Shown: positions 41,492-50,688 of the stretch, piece after piece
Layout: each line of letters opens with the position of its first letter
How positions within the stretch are numbered: position 1 is the stretch's first letter
Assembly (NCBI GenBank): GCA_963717125.1
Contig: CAVQVG010000008.1
Span: 124,001 to 188,000, forward strand
Origin: RYN-230 sp963717125
GTDB lineage: Bacteria > Actinomycetota > Actinomycetes > Streptosporangiales > Streptosporangiaceae
Direction: 5' to 3'
Length of the DNA stretch: 64,000 bases
Program-made: the position numbers and the translations under genes
The notes under the pieces: generated by a model
Seen by the model: only the letters and a program-made list of their open reading frames with translations
The model's database searches: none
Told to the model about the DNA's origin: nothing

Positions 41492-44400
41492 CTATGCCAA
41501 GGTCGGATCGTGATCACCGGTGTGCACGCGATCGTCTTTTCCCCAGCCGCTGAGCAGGTACGGGCGTTCTTCGCCGATGTGCTGAACCTGCCGTCGGTGG
41601 ACGCCGGCGCCGGCTGGCTCATCTTCGCGCTGCCACCCGCCGAGCTGGCCGTGCACCCGGCCGACGGGACCGGCCACCATGAGCTGTACCTGATGTGCGA
41701 CGACATTCACGCCACGCTGGCCGAGCTGCGGGGCAACGGCGTCGAGGTGGCCCGCGACGTCTCCGACCAGGGCTGGGGCCTGCTGGCGGCGATCCGGCTG
41801 CCGGACGGCACAGAGTTCCCCATCTACCAGCCCCGGCATCCGTCGCCGCTGCCGGGCGCCGGCTAACCGAGCGGTGGGCCGCCGGGTCGCGCCGGTCGTA
41901 TCGGCGCTGGCGTGGCGGAGCCGCTCCGCGAGTTCGTCGCGGGAGTGGATACCAAGTCGCTGGTAGGTGTGCCGGAGGTGGTACTCCACCGTCTTGGGGC
42001 TGAGAAACAACGCGGCCGCGGTTTCCCGCGTCGTCTTCCCCCCGGCGAGCAGCAGCGCGATCTGCAGCTCCTGCGGGGTGAGCACGTTGACGCTGCTGGC
42101 GTCCCGCGGCCGCCGGGTTTCCCCGGTGGCGGCCAGTTCGGCGTGGGCCCGCTCGGCCCACGGCCGGGCGTCGAGGCCCTCGAACGTATCCGCCGCCGCG
42201 CGCAGCTGCTCGCGGGCCAGCACCCGGTTCCGGGACCGGCGCAACCGCTCGCCATAGGCCAGCCGGGTGCGCGCGGTCTCGAACACGTCGGGTGTCAGCT
42301 CATGCAGGGTGATCGCGCGCTCGAAATCCTCCGCGAAGCCCGTATCCGCGGTCAGCATGCCGTGGCAGCGCAGCGCCCGGGCCAGCGGCCAGGGCTGCCC
42401 CTTGGCGTCCGCGCTGGCGGTGAACTCGGCCGCGACCCGCTGCGCGTCGGCCGCCCGGCCGAGCTTCAGGTAACCGTTGACCAGCTCAGCGGCCGGTGAC
42501 AGATCCGGGTCGGTGATGGCGAGGTCATCGAGCAGTTGCTGCTGGCGCTCGAAGTGCGCCACCGCGCGGGCCGCATCACCGAGACCAAGCTCGAGTTCGC
42601 CGAGCGCGGCCGTGGCCCAGATCTCATGCAGCCCCATGCCCAGCTCGCGGCAGAGGACCAGCGCTTCGGTGGCACCGGCCCGGCTTTCCTGCTCCCGGCC
42701 GCGGCGCCCCTGCAGCCAGGCCAGACCCGCCATGCCGAACGCCAGTGCCGTCTGCTGTCCGCTCTCCCGTGCGAGGTCGATCGCCTCTCGGTAGGTCGCT
42801 TCCGCGACCGCCCAGCGGTCGCTGGTGGCCTGGTCGCGGGCGATCAGGTTGAGGGCGAATGGGAGCACACCGACGGCGGCGTGTACGCGCGCGGTCTGCA
42901 GTGCGTGCTCCAGCAGGGAGCGCCCGGTGCCGCTCTCGCGGAGGAACAGCGGCAGGACGGCCAGCCAGGGCAGCAGCCGGAGGTCGCCGCGTACCTCGGC
43001 CGAGCCTTCCGCCAGTGTGACCGCTTCGTGTAGGGCGTCGGCGCCCGCGCCCGCGTCCCCGCCGATGATCCGCGCCGTGCCGAGGGCCGTCGCGGCCAGC
43101 AGGCGGGCGCGGACCGACGGGTCAGCCGGCAGGCTGGCCCGCGCTCGCTCGGCCGCCGCCAGCATCTCGGCTGGCTTCCCCGCGTAGAGGCAGGCGAAGG
43201 CCGCTTCGGCCAGCATCGTGACGGCCAGTTCCGGGTCGGCCCGGCCGGCCGCCTCGGTCAAGATCGCGTGACTGCGCATCACCGGGCCGCGCAGCATGGC
43301 GATGTGGCCGGCCAGCCGGTCGATCTCGACCAGGGTGCGGGGCTGGCTGGCCAGCGCGCGGGCCTCGTCGAGCAGCGCGACCGCGCGGTTGATCAGCCCC
43401 GCGAGCCAGGCCGTCTCGGCCGCCTGCCAGAGCAGCCAGGCGCGCCGCTCGACGTCGGCCGCGAGCCGCCCGGCCCGCTCGAACGCGGCCGCCGCGGTCG
43501 GGTACGCGCTCCGGTCCCGGCCCCGGGCGGCGGCCTGGGCGAGCGCGGCCGACGCCGCTTCGTCCGGGCCGGCCGCGGCCGCGGCGAGATGCCAGGCGCG
43601 GCGGTCCACGTCCCGGTCGGGCAGCGCGGCGGCGAGCGCCCGGTGCGCTGCCCGCCGCTGCGCGGCCGGCGCGCCGGCATAGACCGCGGACCGGGCCAGC
43701 GGATGGCGGAACTCCACCGTGCCCGCGTGCAGCGCGACCAGCCCCGCGCTCTCCGCCGCGGCCAGCGCGGACAGGTCGATCTCGAGCCGGGCGGCGGCCC
43801 GGTCCAGCGTGGCCAGATCCCCGGTATCGCTGGTCGCGGCCAGCACCAGTGCCTGCCGCGCGGCCCGGTTAAGCAGGCCAGCGCGGTGCAGGAACGCGCC
43901 GGAGATCCGGGCCGACACGAGGACCGGGGCGCCCTCGGGGGCCAGCACCAGGTCGTCGGCGTCCGCGGCGAGTTCCAGCAGCGCGAGCGGGTTGCCCGCC
44001 GTCGCCAGGTGCAGCCGCCGGGCCGACTCCACGGGCAGCCCGGGCATGAGCGCGGCGGCATCCTCGCTGGTCAGCCCGCTGAGCTGGAGCACGGGCAGGT
44101 CGGCCCCGTCGAGCAGGGACGGCTCACCGGCGCGGACCGCGACCAGGACGGCGACCGGGTCGGCCATCAGCCGCCGGAATGCGAACAGCAGCGCCTGGGC
44201 GCTCGCTCCGTCCAGCCACTGGGCATCGTCCACCAGCACCGCCACCGGGCCCTGCTCGGCGTAGGCCGCCAGCAGGCTGAGCGTCGCGGCGCCCACGGCG
44301 AACCGGTCCTGCGCCGACCCTGGCCGCAGCGCCAGCGCGCTTTCCAGCGCCGCCGCCTGGGGTGGCGGGATCTGGTCGAGCAGCACGAGGGCCGGTCGGA

Positions 44401-44620
44401 TCAGTTCCAGCAGCGACCCGAACGGGATCTGTGCCTCCGACTCGATACCGCGCGCCCGGAGCAGCAGCATCCCGGTGGCCCGGCTGGCCGCGTCGTCGAG
44501 CAGCGCGGTTTTGCCGATTCCTGGCTCCCCAACGAGAGCCAGCGCCGCGCTGGCCCCTGAACGCGCCTGCGCCAGCACCTGGCCGATTTCCTGCCGTTCA
44601 TGATCACGGCCCAGCAGCAT
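41492..44620 (-). CDS. Large LuxR-family (LAL) regulator with AAA ATPase domain
   Basis: A protein of up to 1,042 residues. Walker A is LVGEPGIGKTALL (about 27-39), Walker B VAVLVDDAQWLD. A long tetratricopeptide-like helical centre follows, and a LuxR helix-turn-helix near 868-912 (LTPQELQIALLLAGGKTTRE, SPKTVEYHLRHTYQRLGI). This is the MalT/LAL class, which senses ligands through the ATPase/TPR part. Typical proteins end shortly after the helix-turn-helix. Here the frame stays open for about 130 more residues, antisense to the whole VOC gene, and that tail has no recognisable fold. Either a stop was lost or the tail is genuinely translated. Divergent from the methyltransferase at 44749. Confidence 0.88.
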   Translation of the reverse strand: MLLGRDHERQEIGQVLAQARSGASAALALVGEPGIGKTALLDDAASRATGMLLLRARGIESEAQIPFGSLLELIRPALVLLDQIPPPQAAALESALALRPGSAQDRFAVGAATLSLLAAYAEQGPVAVLVDDAQWLDGASAQALLFAFRRLMADPVAVLVAVRAGEPSLLDGADLPVLQLSGLTSEDAAALMPGLPVESARRLHLATAGNPLALLELAADADDLVLAPEGAPVLVSARISGAFLHRAGLLNRAARQALVLAATSDTGDLATLDRAAARLEIDLSALAAAESAGLVALHAGTVEFRHPLARSAVYAGAPAAQRRAAHRALAAALPDRDVDRRAWHLAAAAAGPDEAASAALAQAAARGRDRSAYPTAAAAFERAGRLAADVERRAWLLWQAAETAWLAGLINRAVALLDEARALASQPRTLVEIDRLAGHIAMLRGPVMRSHAILTEAAGRADPELAVTMLAEAAFACLYAGKPAEMLAAAERARASLPADPSVRARLLAATALGTARIIGGDAGAGADALHEAVTLAEGSAEVRGDLRLLPWLAVLPLFLRESGTGRSLLEHALQTARVHAAVGVLPFALNLIARDQATSDRWAVAEATYREAIDLARESGQQTALAFGMAGLAWLQGRRGREQESRAGATEALVLCRELGMGLHEIWATAALGELELGLGDAARAVAHFERQQQLLDDLAITDPDLSPAAELVNGYLKLGRAADAQRVAAEFTASADAKGQPWPLARALRCHGMLTADTGFAEDFERAITLHELTPDVFETARTRLAYGERLRRSRNRVLAREQLRAAADTFEGLDARPWAERAHAELAATGETRRPRDASSVNVLTPQELQIALLLAGGKTTRETAAALFLSPKTVEYHLRHTYQRLGIHSRDELAERLRHASADTTGATRRPTARLAGARQRRRMPGLVDGELCAVRQPDRRQQAPALVGDVAGHLDAVAPQLGQRGVNVVAHQVQLMVAGPVGRVHGQLGGWQREDEPAGAGVHRRQVQHIGEERPYLLSGWGKDDRVHTGDHDPTLA
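41510..41866 (+). CDS. VOC/glyoxalase-like protein
   Basis: A 118-residue single-chain VOC protein: ITGVHAIVFSPAAEQVRAFF at the start, HHELYLMCDDIHATLAELRG in the middle and LPDGTEFPIYQP at the end. GTG 41510 has AAGG seven bases upstream. It follows the GNAT gene by about 50 bases and could be co-transcribed. The whole gene lies antisense to an open 3' extension of the LAL regulator. Possible roles are glyoxalase-like detoxification or fosfomycin/bleomycin-type resistance; no decisive residue pattern is seen. Confidence 0.78.
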   Translation: MITGVHAIVFSPAAEQVRAFFADVLNLPSVDAGAGWLIFALPPAELAVHPADGTGHHELYLMCDDIHATLAELRGNGVEVARDVSDQGWGLLAAIRLPDGTEFPIYQPRHPSPLPGAG

Positions 44621-44748
44621 GCCGTGATTGTAGGCACGACCTGGTGCGACGCGGCATAGCCAGGCCCAGAACTAGGTGCCCCACCGGAAGCGAACCCGGC
44701 GAACCCGAACCTACGCTCGCCGAAAACCCAAGGGGGAGGAGAGACATC

Positions 44749-45828
44749 GTGAGCACCACCGAGCAGGTTCCCGAGATCGACGAGGGCAAGCTCATGCAGT
44801 TCGTGTTCCGCGCGGTCGAGGAAGTTGGCGCGACGCTGAACACCGCCCTGGTGGTGATGGGCGACAAGCTGGGCCTGTACCGGGCGCTGGCCAACGCGGG
44901 GCCGCTGACCCCGGGCGAACTGGCCGAACGCACCGGCACGGCCGAGCGATACGTCCGGGAGTGGCTGAACGCCCAGGCGGCGGGCGATTTCGTCAGCTAC
45001 GACCCGGACAGCGGCCGGTACACCCTGCCCCCCGAGCAGGCGGTCGCGCTCACCGACAGCGACAGCCCGGCGTACCTGCCCGGGTTCTTCCAGATCGCGC
45101 TGGGTTCGGTGGTCGACTCGCCGCGGATCATGGAGGTGACCCGCAGCGGGGCCGGATTCGGCTGGCACGAGCATGTGCCCGACGTGCTGGACGGCTGCGA
45201 GCGGTTCTTCCGGCCCGGCTACAACGCCAACCTGATTTCGGCGTGGCTGCCCGCGCTGGACGGAGTGGTCGCCAAGCTGGAGCGCGGGGCCCGGATAGCC
45301 GACGTCGGCTGCGGCCACGGCTCGTCCACGATCCTGATGGCCCAGGCGTACCCGAACTCGACCTTCATCGGCACCGATTACCACGACGGCTCGATCGAGA
45401 CCGCGCGCGGCCGGGCCCGCGAGGCCGGGGTGGACAGCCGGGTCCAGTTCGAGACGGCCCCGGCGGCGGCCTACGCCGGTTCCGGCTACGACCTGGTCAC
45501 CATGTTCGACTGCCTGCATGACATGGGTGACCCGGTCGGGGCCGCGCGCCACGTCCGCGGCACGCTCCAGCCCGACGGCACCTGGATGATCGTGGAGCCG
45601 AATGCCGACGACAGGGTCGAGGGCAACCTCAACCCGGTGGGGCGGGCCTACTACGCGTTCTCCACATTGCTGTGCACGCCGGCCTCGCTGTCCCAGGAGG
45701 TCGGGCTGGCGCTCGGCGCCCAGGCCGGCGAAGCCAGGATCAGGGACGTGGTCACCGCGGCCGGCTTCACGCGCTTCCGCCGCGCCGCGGAAACACCCTT
45801 CAACCTCGTGTACGAGGCGCGCCCGTGA
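44749..45828 (+). CDS. Class I SAM-dependent methyltransferase with winged-helix N terminus
   Basis: A 359-residue protein of the Rv2258c-like type. The N-terminal winged helix (about 30-90) includes LGLYRALANAGPLTPGELAE and ERYVREWLNAQ. The methyltransferase domain has motif I IADVGCGHGSSTILMAQAYP, an acidic second-strand end (TDYHDGSIETAR) and LVTMFDCLHDMGDP. GTG 44749 follows GGGGGAGGAG. Members methylate unknown small molecules. It is divergent from the LAL regulator by 128 bases, which makes that regulator its probable controller, and a strong hairpin lies just after its stop. Confidence 0.9.
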   Translation: MSTTEQVPEIDEGKLMQFVFRAVEEVGATLNTALVVMGDKLGLYRALANAGPLTPGELAERTGTAERYVREWLNAQAAGDFVSYDPDSGRYTLPPEQAVALTDSDSPAYLPGFFQIALGSVVDSPRIMEVTRSGAGFGWHEHVPDVLDGCERFFRPGYNANLISAWLPALDGVVAKLERGARIADVGCGHGSSTILMAQAYPNSTFIGTDYHDGSIETARGRAREAGVDSRVQFETAPAAAYAGSGYDLVTMFDCLHDMGDPVGAARHVRGTLQPDGTWMIVEPNADDRVEGNLNPVGRAYYAFSTLLCTPASLSQEVGLALGAQAGEARIRDVVTAAGFTRFRRAAETPFNLVYEARP

Positions 45829-45845
45829 TCATGGCCCGGCCGACG

Positions 45846-45880
45846 GCGGCGCCCCGGGTCAGGCAGACCCGGGGCGCCGC
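45846..45880. terminator. 14-base stem hairpin after the methyltransferase
   Basis: The arms at 45846-45859 and 45867-45880 are perfect complements around the loop CAGGCAG, with core GGCGCCCCGGGT. It begins 18 bases after the methyltransferase stop, a normal terminator position. The AraC remnant begins immediately at its 3' side. Confidence 0.65.
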
Positions 45881-46204
45881 CCCGCGCGCCGCTGGACGCT
45901 GACCGGGCTCGCCGCCGAGTTGCACCTGGCCCCGGGTTACCTGGTGCGTTTGTTCAACGCCGCCACCGGGCTGCCGCCCATGGCCTATCTGGCCCAGCTC
46001 CGCGCCGAGCACGCCGCTGTCCTGCTGCTGCACTCGGACGAGCCGATCACCAGCATCGGCGGTGCGGTCGGCTGGCCGGATCAAAGCAACTTCGCCCGTC
46101 GCTTCAAGGCCCACTACGGGATCAGTGCCACCACCTACCGCAAGCGCTTCGCGGCCAGGGCGGCCCATCTGCACCAGCCCTCGTGGCCGCCGGTACCGGC
46201 CTGA
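45881..46204 (+). pseudogene. AraC-family regulator remnant (C-terminal HTH only)
   Basis: The frame encodes most of the double helix-turn-helix of an AraC regulator: WTLTGLAAELHLAPGYLVRL, then MAYLAQLRAEHAAVLLL and ITSIGGAVGWPDQSNFARRF followed by GISATTYRKRF. No start codon or ribosome-binding site lies in a suitable place and the effector domain is missing; the homology begins right after the terminator hairpin. A truncated remnant is the simplest view. Expression as a bare DNA-binding domain by read-through from the methyltransferase is conceivable. Confidence 0.72.
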
Positions 46205-46209
46205 GCGGG

Positions 46210-46614
46210 TCAGTGCAGCTGGCCAGCCGCCTTGAGGTCGTCGAAGAGCAGCTGGTTGACGGGCGGTACCCGGGGCCGATCGGCGTAGCCGAACCAGGCG
46301 AACTCGGCGATCTCGCTGCTGGCGGCCAGCGTCCCGGAGTAGTCGGCGGTATAGCAGCTCATCCGCACGACCACCGGGTCGGCCTGGCCATCAGGCTGAG
46401 CTGCCTCATAGGTGCCGACCTCCCGCACCGTCCCGGGCAGCAGCGTGACCGTCAGCTCCTCGCTGATCTCGCGCAGCAGCACCTGCAGGTCGCTTTCGGT
46501 GCCCTCACGCTTCCCGCCGGGGATGTAGAAGACATCCTTCCCCCGCGGCCGGGCGCAGAGAATCCGGCCGTCCTCCACCCGGACCCAGGCCACCGTGTCG
46601 ATCAGGACCGGCAC
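46210..46614 (-). CDS. NUDIX hydrolase
   Basis: A 134-residue protein. The Nudix box is GGKREGTESDLQVLLREISEEL (Gly-x5-Glu-x7-Arg-Glu-x-Ser-Glu-Glu with the metal-binding REISEEL core). The start GTG 46614 gives the usual strand TVAWVRVEDGRILCARPRG before it. The family hydrolyses nucleoside diphosphates linked to another group, in housecleaning or signalling. It ends six bases from the AraC remnant's 3' end on the opposite strand. Confidence 0.88.
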   Translation of the reverse strand: MPVLIDTVAWVRVEDGRILCARPRGKDVFYIPGGKREGTESDLQVLLREISEELTVTLLPGTVREVGTYEAAQPDGQADPVVVRMSCYTADYSGTLAASSEIAEFAWFGYADRPRVPPVNQLLFDDLKAAGQLH

Positions 46615-46833
46615 AATCCCCGCCCCATTCCGCGGATATGGTCACGGCTGACCCTACCGGCAGCGGCGCCTTGACAAGATCATCGGCCAGGTCACAGGCA
46701 TCGGCAGACTCACGCACGGCAGCATCAGCGGACAACTCCGGTCGTGAGTGGTGTAGAAGCACCGCTGATGCTGTCCACCCTCGGGCTTGTGGACTTCAGG
46801 TCGGTTGGGCTGCCGTCCCGGCTGAGGTGGCTG

Positions 46834-48042
46834 TCATATGGCCCACAGGGCTTCGGTGGGTGACATGCGGGCAGCGCGCAGCGCGGGGAGCAGGCCGGCG
46901 ATGCCGCCGATCGCGAGCGCTGCGCCGAGGCCGCCGCCCCAGGCGAGCGCGGGTACCACGACGGCCCAGCCTTTGGCGTAGGCGTACACGGCGGTTGACA
47001 GTGCTCCGGTGGCGACCCCGACCGCGCCGCCCAGGAGTGCGAGCAGGATGGCTTCGGTCAGGAACTGGATGCGGACGTGGCCCTTCGTGGCTCCGAGCGC
47101 CCGGCGTAGCCCGATCTCTGAGCGGCGCTCGAGAACTGAGATGATCATGATGTTGGCGACGCCCACCGCGCCGACGAGCAGCGCCACCGCCCCGAGGCCG
47201 AGGAACAGGCCGTTGAGCGCGGACTGGGCGTCGGCGCGCGCGACGAGCGCCTGGGAGGGCTGGCTCACGTCGACCTGATTGGGAGCCTCGGGGTTGGCCG
47301 TCGCCGCGAGCAGCGACTGCACCGCGTCAACCTGGTCGGTCTGAGCGCGCACATAAATAGTTGACGGATGCCCGTCGGCGCCGAGATAGGCCCGCGCGGC
47401 CGGGTAGCCGACGAGCACGGACGTGTCGATGCCGGGGGCGAGCACCGCGGGGTTCAGGATTCCCGCGACGTAGAACCACTGGTTGTCGAGCCAGACGCGC
47501 TCCCCGGCGAAGACCCGGTCGATGCCGAGGCGCTGGGCGGCCAGGGCGCCGAGCACCGCGACCGGCTCCTGGGCGGTGGCGGCGTTCAGGAAGCTGCCGC
47601 GGGCGAGGGTGTCCCCGGTGGCCTGCAGCAGGCCGAGGCTGGCGGCCTGCACGGTGAGGGCGTTGGTGTCGATGGACGGGATGAGCGGGCTCCGGAAGAC
47701 GTTGACGTTGCTTATGTAGGCGGTGTCCTGGACCGCGGCGACTCCCGTGATCCGCCCGATCATGGCCGGGGCCTGGCTGGGGAGCTCGGCGGGCTGGCCG
47801 AAGAGGGTCTGGCCGTTGCTGACGGTGAGCATGTTGGTGCCCAGCCGGTCGAGCTCGGCGAGCAGCCCGGCCTGGGATGAGGCGGACAGGCCGAGCACGG
47901 CCACGATGGCGGCCACCCCGATGGCGATGCCCAGCGCCGACAGTCCGGCGCGCAGCTTGCGGGTGCGAAGGCCGACGCAGGCCAGTCGGAGCAGGTCGGC
48001 GAGCGCCAGCCGCCGGGGAACGGGCACGGTGGTGGTGGTCAT
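46834..48042 (-). CDS. MacB-like ABC transporter permease (FtsX domain)
   Basis: A 402-residue permease: an N-terminal helix after RLACVGLRTRKLRAGLSALG, a MacB-type extracytoplasmic domain (about 60-270) and three C-terminal helices with the FtsX signature IMIISVLERRSEIGLRRALG. It ends with PALRAARMSPTEALWAI. Its start overlaps the ATPase stop (ATGA). With the ATPase and adaptor it forms a tripartite MacAB-like exporter or mechanotransmission complex, adapted to the single membrane of an actinomycete. Likely cargo or target: peptides, antibiotics or lipoproteins. Confidence 0.92.
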   Translation of the reverse strand: MTTTTVPVPRRLALADLLRLACVGLRTRKLRAGLSALGIAIGVAAIVAVLGLSASSQAGLLAELDRLGTNMLTVSNGQTLFGQPAELPSQAPAMIGRITGVAAVQDTAYISNVNVFRSPLIPSIDTNALTVQAASLGLLQATGDTLARGSFLNAATAQEPVAVLGALAAQRLGIDRVFAGERVWLDNQWFYVAGILNPAVLAPGIDTSVLVGYPAARAYLGADGHPSTIYVRAQTDQVDAVQSLLAATANPEAPNQVDVSQPSQALVARADAQSALNGLFLGLGAVALLVGAVGVANIMIISVLERRSEIGLRRALGATKGHVRIQFLTEAILLALLGGAVGVATGALSTAVYAYAKGWAVVVPALAWGGGLGAALAIGGIAGLLPALRAARMSPTEALWAI

Positions 48043-48812
48043 GGTTGCTCCGGTTGAGGTTGGGTGGTGTCGGCCACGATGCGTCCATCGAGCATCTCGA
48101 CGCGCCGGGGCATACGCGTGGCGATGCCCTGGTCGTGGGTGATGATCAGGATCGTGACGCCGCCGCCGTGCAGGGCCTCGAAGAGGGCCAGGAGGGACTG
48201 GCCGGTGGCCTGGTCGAGGTTGCCGGTGGGCTCGTCGGCGAGCACGATGTCCGGCTGGCCGGCCAGGGCCCGCGCGATGGCTACGCGCTGCCGCTGCCCT
48301 CCGGACAGCTGGGTGGGCCGGGCGCCGGACCGCGCCGCGAGGCCGACGAGGTCAAGGGCGTCAAGCGCCCGCCGGCGCCGTTCGGCCAGCCGGATCCCGG
48401 CGTACAGGAGGCCATCGGCCACGTTGTCGAGCACGGTTTCGTGCTCGGCGAGGAAGAACTGCTGGAAGACGAACCCGATGCGGGTGGCCCGCAGGTGGGC
48501 GATCTCGCGGTCGTCCAGCCCGGCCACGTCGATGCCGGCGAGCCGCACCACCCCGGAGCTGGGCCGGTCGAGCGTGCCGATCAGGTGCAGCAAGGTGGTC
48601 TTGCCCGAGCCGGACGGGCCGACGATGGCCGCCAGTTCGCCCTGGCGGACGGCGAAGCTCACGCCCCGCAGGGCGGTCACGGGCGGCTGGCTGGGGTAGA
48701 TCTTGGTCACGGCGTCAACCTCGAGCACCGGGGGAACAGATTCTGCCGCGGGCGAGCCCGGTTCCGCTCCGGCGCTCGCGGTGGCCGGGCGGGACTCGTT
48801 GCGCAGGGTCAT
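48039..48812 (-). CDS. MacB/LolD-type ABC transporter ATPase
   Basis: A 257-residue ATPase: Walker A GPSGSGKTTLLH, signature LSGGQRQRVAIARALAG, Walker B IVLADEPTGNLD and the switch His in IIITHDQG. The Ala/Pro-rich first 30 residues are extra. It overlaps the adaptor gene before it and the permease after it by four bases each, so all are one operon. It drives the MacB-like permease. Confidence 0.93.
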   Translation of the reverse strand: MTLRNESRPATASAGAEPGSPAAESVPPVLEVDAVTKIYPSQPPVTALRGVSFAVRQGELAAIVGPSGSGKTTLLHLIGTLDRPSSGVVRLAGIDVAGLDDREIAHLRATRIGFVFQQFFLAEHETVLDNVADGLLYAGIRLAERRRRALDALDLVGLAARSGARPTQLSGGQRQRVAIARALAGQPDIVLADEPTGNLDQATGQSLLALFEALHGGGVTILIITHDQGIATRMPRRVEMLDGRIVADTTQPQPEQP

Positions 48813-50080
48813 AGCTTCGGGACCACCACGCTCTGCCCGGCCGCGAGCCCGGTGCCATTCACCTGCACCAATCCGTCGGCGTCGTCGAACAGCCCCAGCG
48901 ACACCGGGACGATGCGGCGGCTGCCCCCGTCCCCGGCGACTTCCACCGCGTAACCGCCGCTCGCCCGGGCGATCAGCGCGTCGACGGGCACGACCAGGGC
49001 ATTGTCCGCCGTGCCGGTGGTGATGGTGACTTGGACCGGCGCCTGGTCGAGGGTGCCGGTAGCGGACCGGTCGGTGGGCTTGACGTCGACCTCGATGGTC
49101 GGCGTGCTTCCCGACCCCGAGCTTGATGAGCTTGACGACGAACCCGACCCTCCGCCAGAGCCCGAGGAGGGGGTCGTGGCCACGGTCCCGACGGAGGTCA
49201 CGACGCCGGGCGTCGTCTGGTTGTCGGGCAAGGTGATGGACACGCGGTCGCCGACCATCACGTCCGACTGCTGGGTGGCGTCGAGCTGGGCGGTGACCTG
49301 CCGGGTCGTTGAGCTTGCCTGCAAGACCTGCGCGCCCGGCTGGGCCGGGCTCCCGACCGAGGCGGAGACGCTGGTCACCCTCGCGGCTGTAGGCAGGAAG
49401 ACAGCCTGGCCGAGCGCGAGGCTGCCGGTCTGGGCCACGCCGAGCTTGGCCTGGAGGCTATCCAGCGCGCTCACGGTTGCCGCGCTGAAGTAGCTGGAGT
49501 GCGGGTCGAGCTGGGAGCTCGTGGCGTCCTTGAGCGCGACGAGGTCGGTGTTGAGCTGCCGGACGTCGGCACCTGTCATTCCCTCCGACAGGGTCCGGTA
49601 CGCCGGGACGGCGCCGTACAGGAGAATCGCCGGAGACTGGTTGACCGAGTACAGGCTCTGGCCCTGCCGTACCACCTGGCCGGGATCTGGCAGCGCGGTG
49701 AACGCTGCCGCCGATGACGACCCGCCGGGCTGGCCCGCCTCCGCGCCCGAACCCGAGCCCGAGGGCTGACTCCCGCCCCCGGCGGCGGACAGGGCGACGA
49801 CGCTGTAGCTGCCGGCGTAGCCCAGGGTGGCGTTCACCTGGGTCTGCGACGACAGTGACCGCCTGGTGACCATGGCCAGCGCCGTGGTCTCGGGACCGGG
49901 TGCCGCCCCGGCACTGGATCCGCGGAACGGGTCGGTGACCCCGAGCGCGACCGCGCCTGCCGCGACCACGATCAGCATGCCCGCCGCGACCAGCTTCCGC
50001 CGGCGGCGCTTCGGCCGGCCAGCATGTGCCGGGAGCGGGGCGGCGACCTCATCGGCCGGCTTTCCTGCGGTCGTTCTCAT
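48809..50080 (-). CDS. MacA/HlyD-type periplasmic adaptor protein with peptidoglycan-binding domain
   Basis: A 423-residue membrane-anchored protein. A single N-terminal helix (KLVAAGMLIVVAAGAVALG) follows a basic stretch. The domain at about 145-210 resembles PG_binding_1 (GMTGADVRQLNTDLVALKDA and AVSALDSLQAKLGVAQTGSL). A barrel-sandwich/HlyD core follows (RVTSVSASVGSPAQPGAQVL, GDRVSITLPDNQTTPGVVTS), with a Ser/Gly-rich linker in between. ATG 50080 overlaps the lipoprotein stop (ATGA). This set of adaptor, ATPase and permease is typical of Gram-positive MacAB-like systems, and it may tie the exporter to the cell wall. Confidence 0.88.
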   Translation of the reverse strand: MRTTAGKPADEVAAPLPAHAGRPKRRRRKLVAAGMLIVVAAGAVALGVTDPFRGSSAGAAPGPETTALAMVTRRSLSSQTQVNATLGYAGSYSVVALSAAGGGSQPSGSGSGAEAGQPGGSSSAAAFTALPDPGQVVRQGQSLYSVNQSPAILLYGAVPAYRTLSEGMTGADVRQLNTDLVALKDATSSQLDPHSSYFSAATVSALDSLQAKLGVAQTGSLALGQAVFLPTAARVTSVSASVGSPAQPGAQVLQASSTTRQVTAQLDATQQSDVMVGDRVSITLPDNQTTPGVVTSVGTVATTPSSGSGGGSGSSSSSSSSGSGSTPTIEVDVKPTDRSATGTLDQAPVQVTITTGTADNALVVPVDALIARASGGYAVEVAGDGGSRRIVPVSLGLFDDADGLVQVNGTGLAAGQSVVVPKL

Positions 50081-50640
50081 GGCTGCTGGCCTTGAAGGTT
50101 GCCGGGGAGTTTGGACTGGCATTCCTTCCAGGCCTTCTGGAACTGCGGCGAGTTCGGGTCGACTCCCTGCGGCAGCCCGATGCCGCCGTTGGCCGTGGGG
50201 TCAGGGAACTGCGGCACCCCGTGCGTCTGCATGCACTTGGCGAAGGCGAGCAGTTGCGAGTTGTTCGACCCGCCGCCGTTGGTCGCCCCGCCCGGGCCCA
50301 GCAGGTGCTGGCAGGCCTGGACGGCGGAGTTGAAGTTGGGGTTGCTCCGATCGTTGCCGCTGATCAGGAAATGGCCGTTCTGCGGGTCGGGGAAGTCCGG
50401 TACCCCGTGCGAGCGCACGCATTGCGCGAACGCCACCGCGCCGCTCTGCGATGACCCCGGCGAGGAGGGATCCTGCCCCGATGGCGCGGATCCCGGCCCT
50501 CCCGACCCTGCCGAGCTTCCGCCACAGGCCCCGAGGAAGAGCGCGAGGCCAGCGATAACAGCGATGATCAGTCCTGCGCGGCGAAGCCGGGCCCCGCGCC
50601 GCTTCGCGTCAGTGGGCCAGGCGGCCAGCGTTTCGTCCAT
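50077..50640 (-). CDS. Lipoprotein with two tandem Cys/FPDP repeats
   Basis: A 187-residue lipoprotein: basic start, helix AGLIIAVIAGLALF and lipobox LGAC with lipid Cys39. A Ser/Gly/Pro linker follows, then two repeats of about 45 residues, each made of FAxCxxxHGVPxFPDP (FAQC at 71, FAKC at 135) followed 25-35 residues later by NPNFNSAVQACQ or NSPQFQKAWKECQ. Each repeat therefore has two conserved cysteines, likely a disulfide. AGGAGGAAC precedes ATG 50640. It is the first gene of the MacAB-like operon and divergent from the two-component genes. It may be the ligand-sensing or substrate-capture subunit; no enzyme motif is seen. Confidence 0.82.
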   Translation of the reverse strand: MDETLAAWPTDAKRRGARLRRAGLIIAVIAGLALFLGACGGSSAGSGGPGSAPSGQDPSSPGSSQSGAVAFAQCVRSHGVPDFPDPQNGHFLISGNDRSNPNFNSAVQACQHLLGPGGATNGGGSNNSQLLAFAKCMQTHGVPQFPDPTANGGIGLPQGVDPNSPQFQKAWKECQSKLPGNLQGQQP

Positions 50641-50688
50641 AACATGTTCCTCCTTGACCGAGATCCGGTTGGAGGCTATGGCGGCGCT

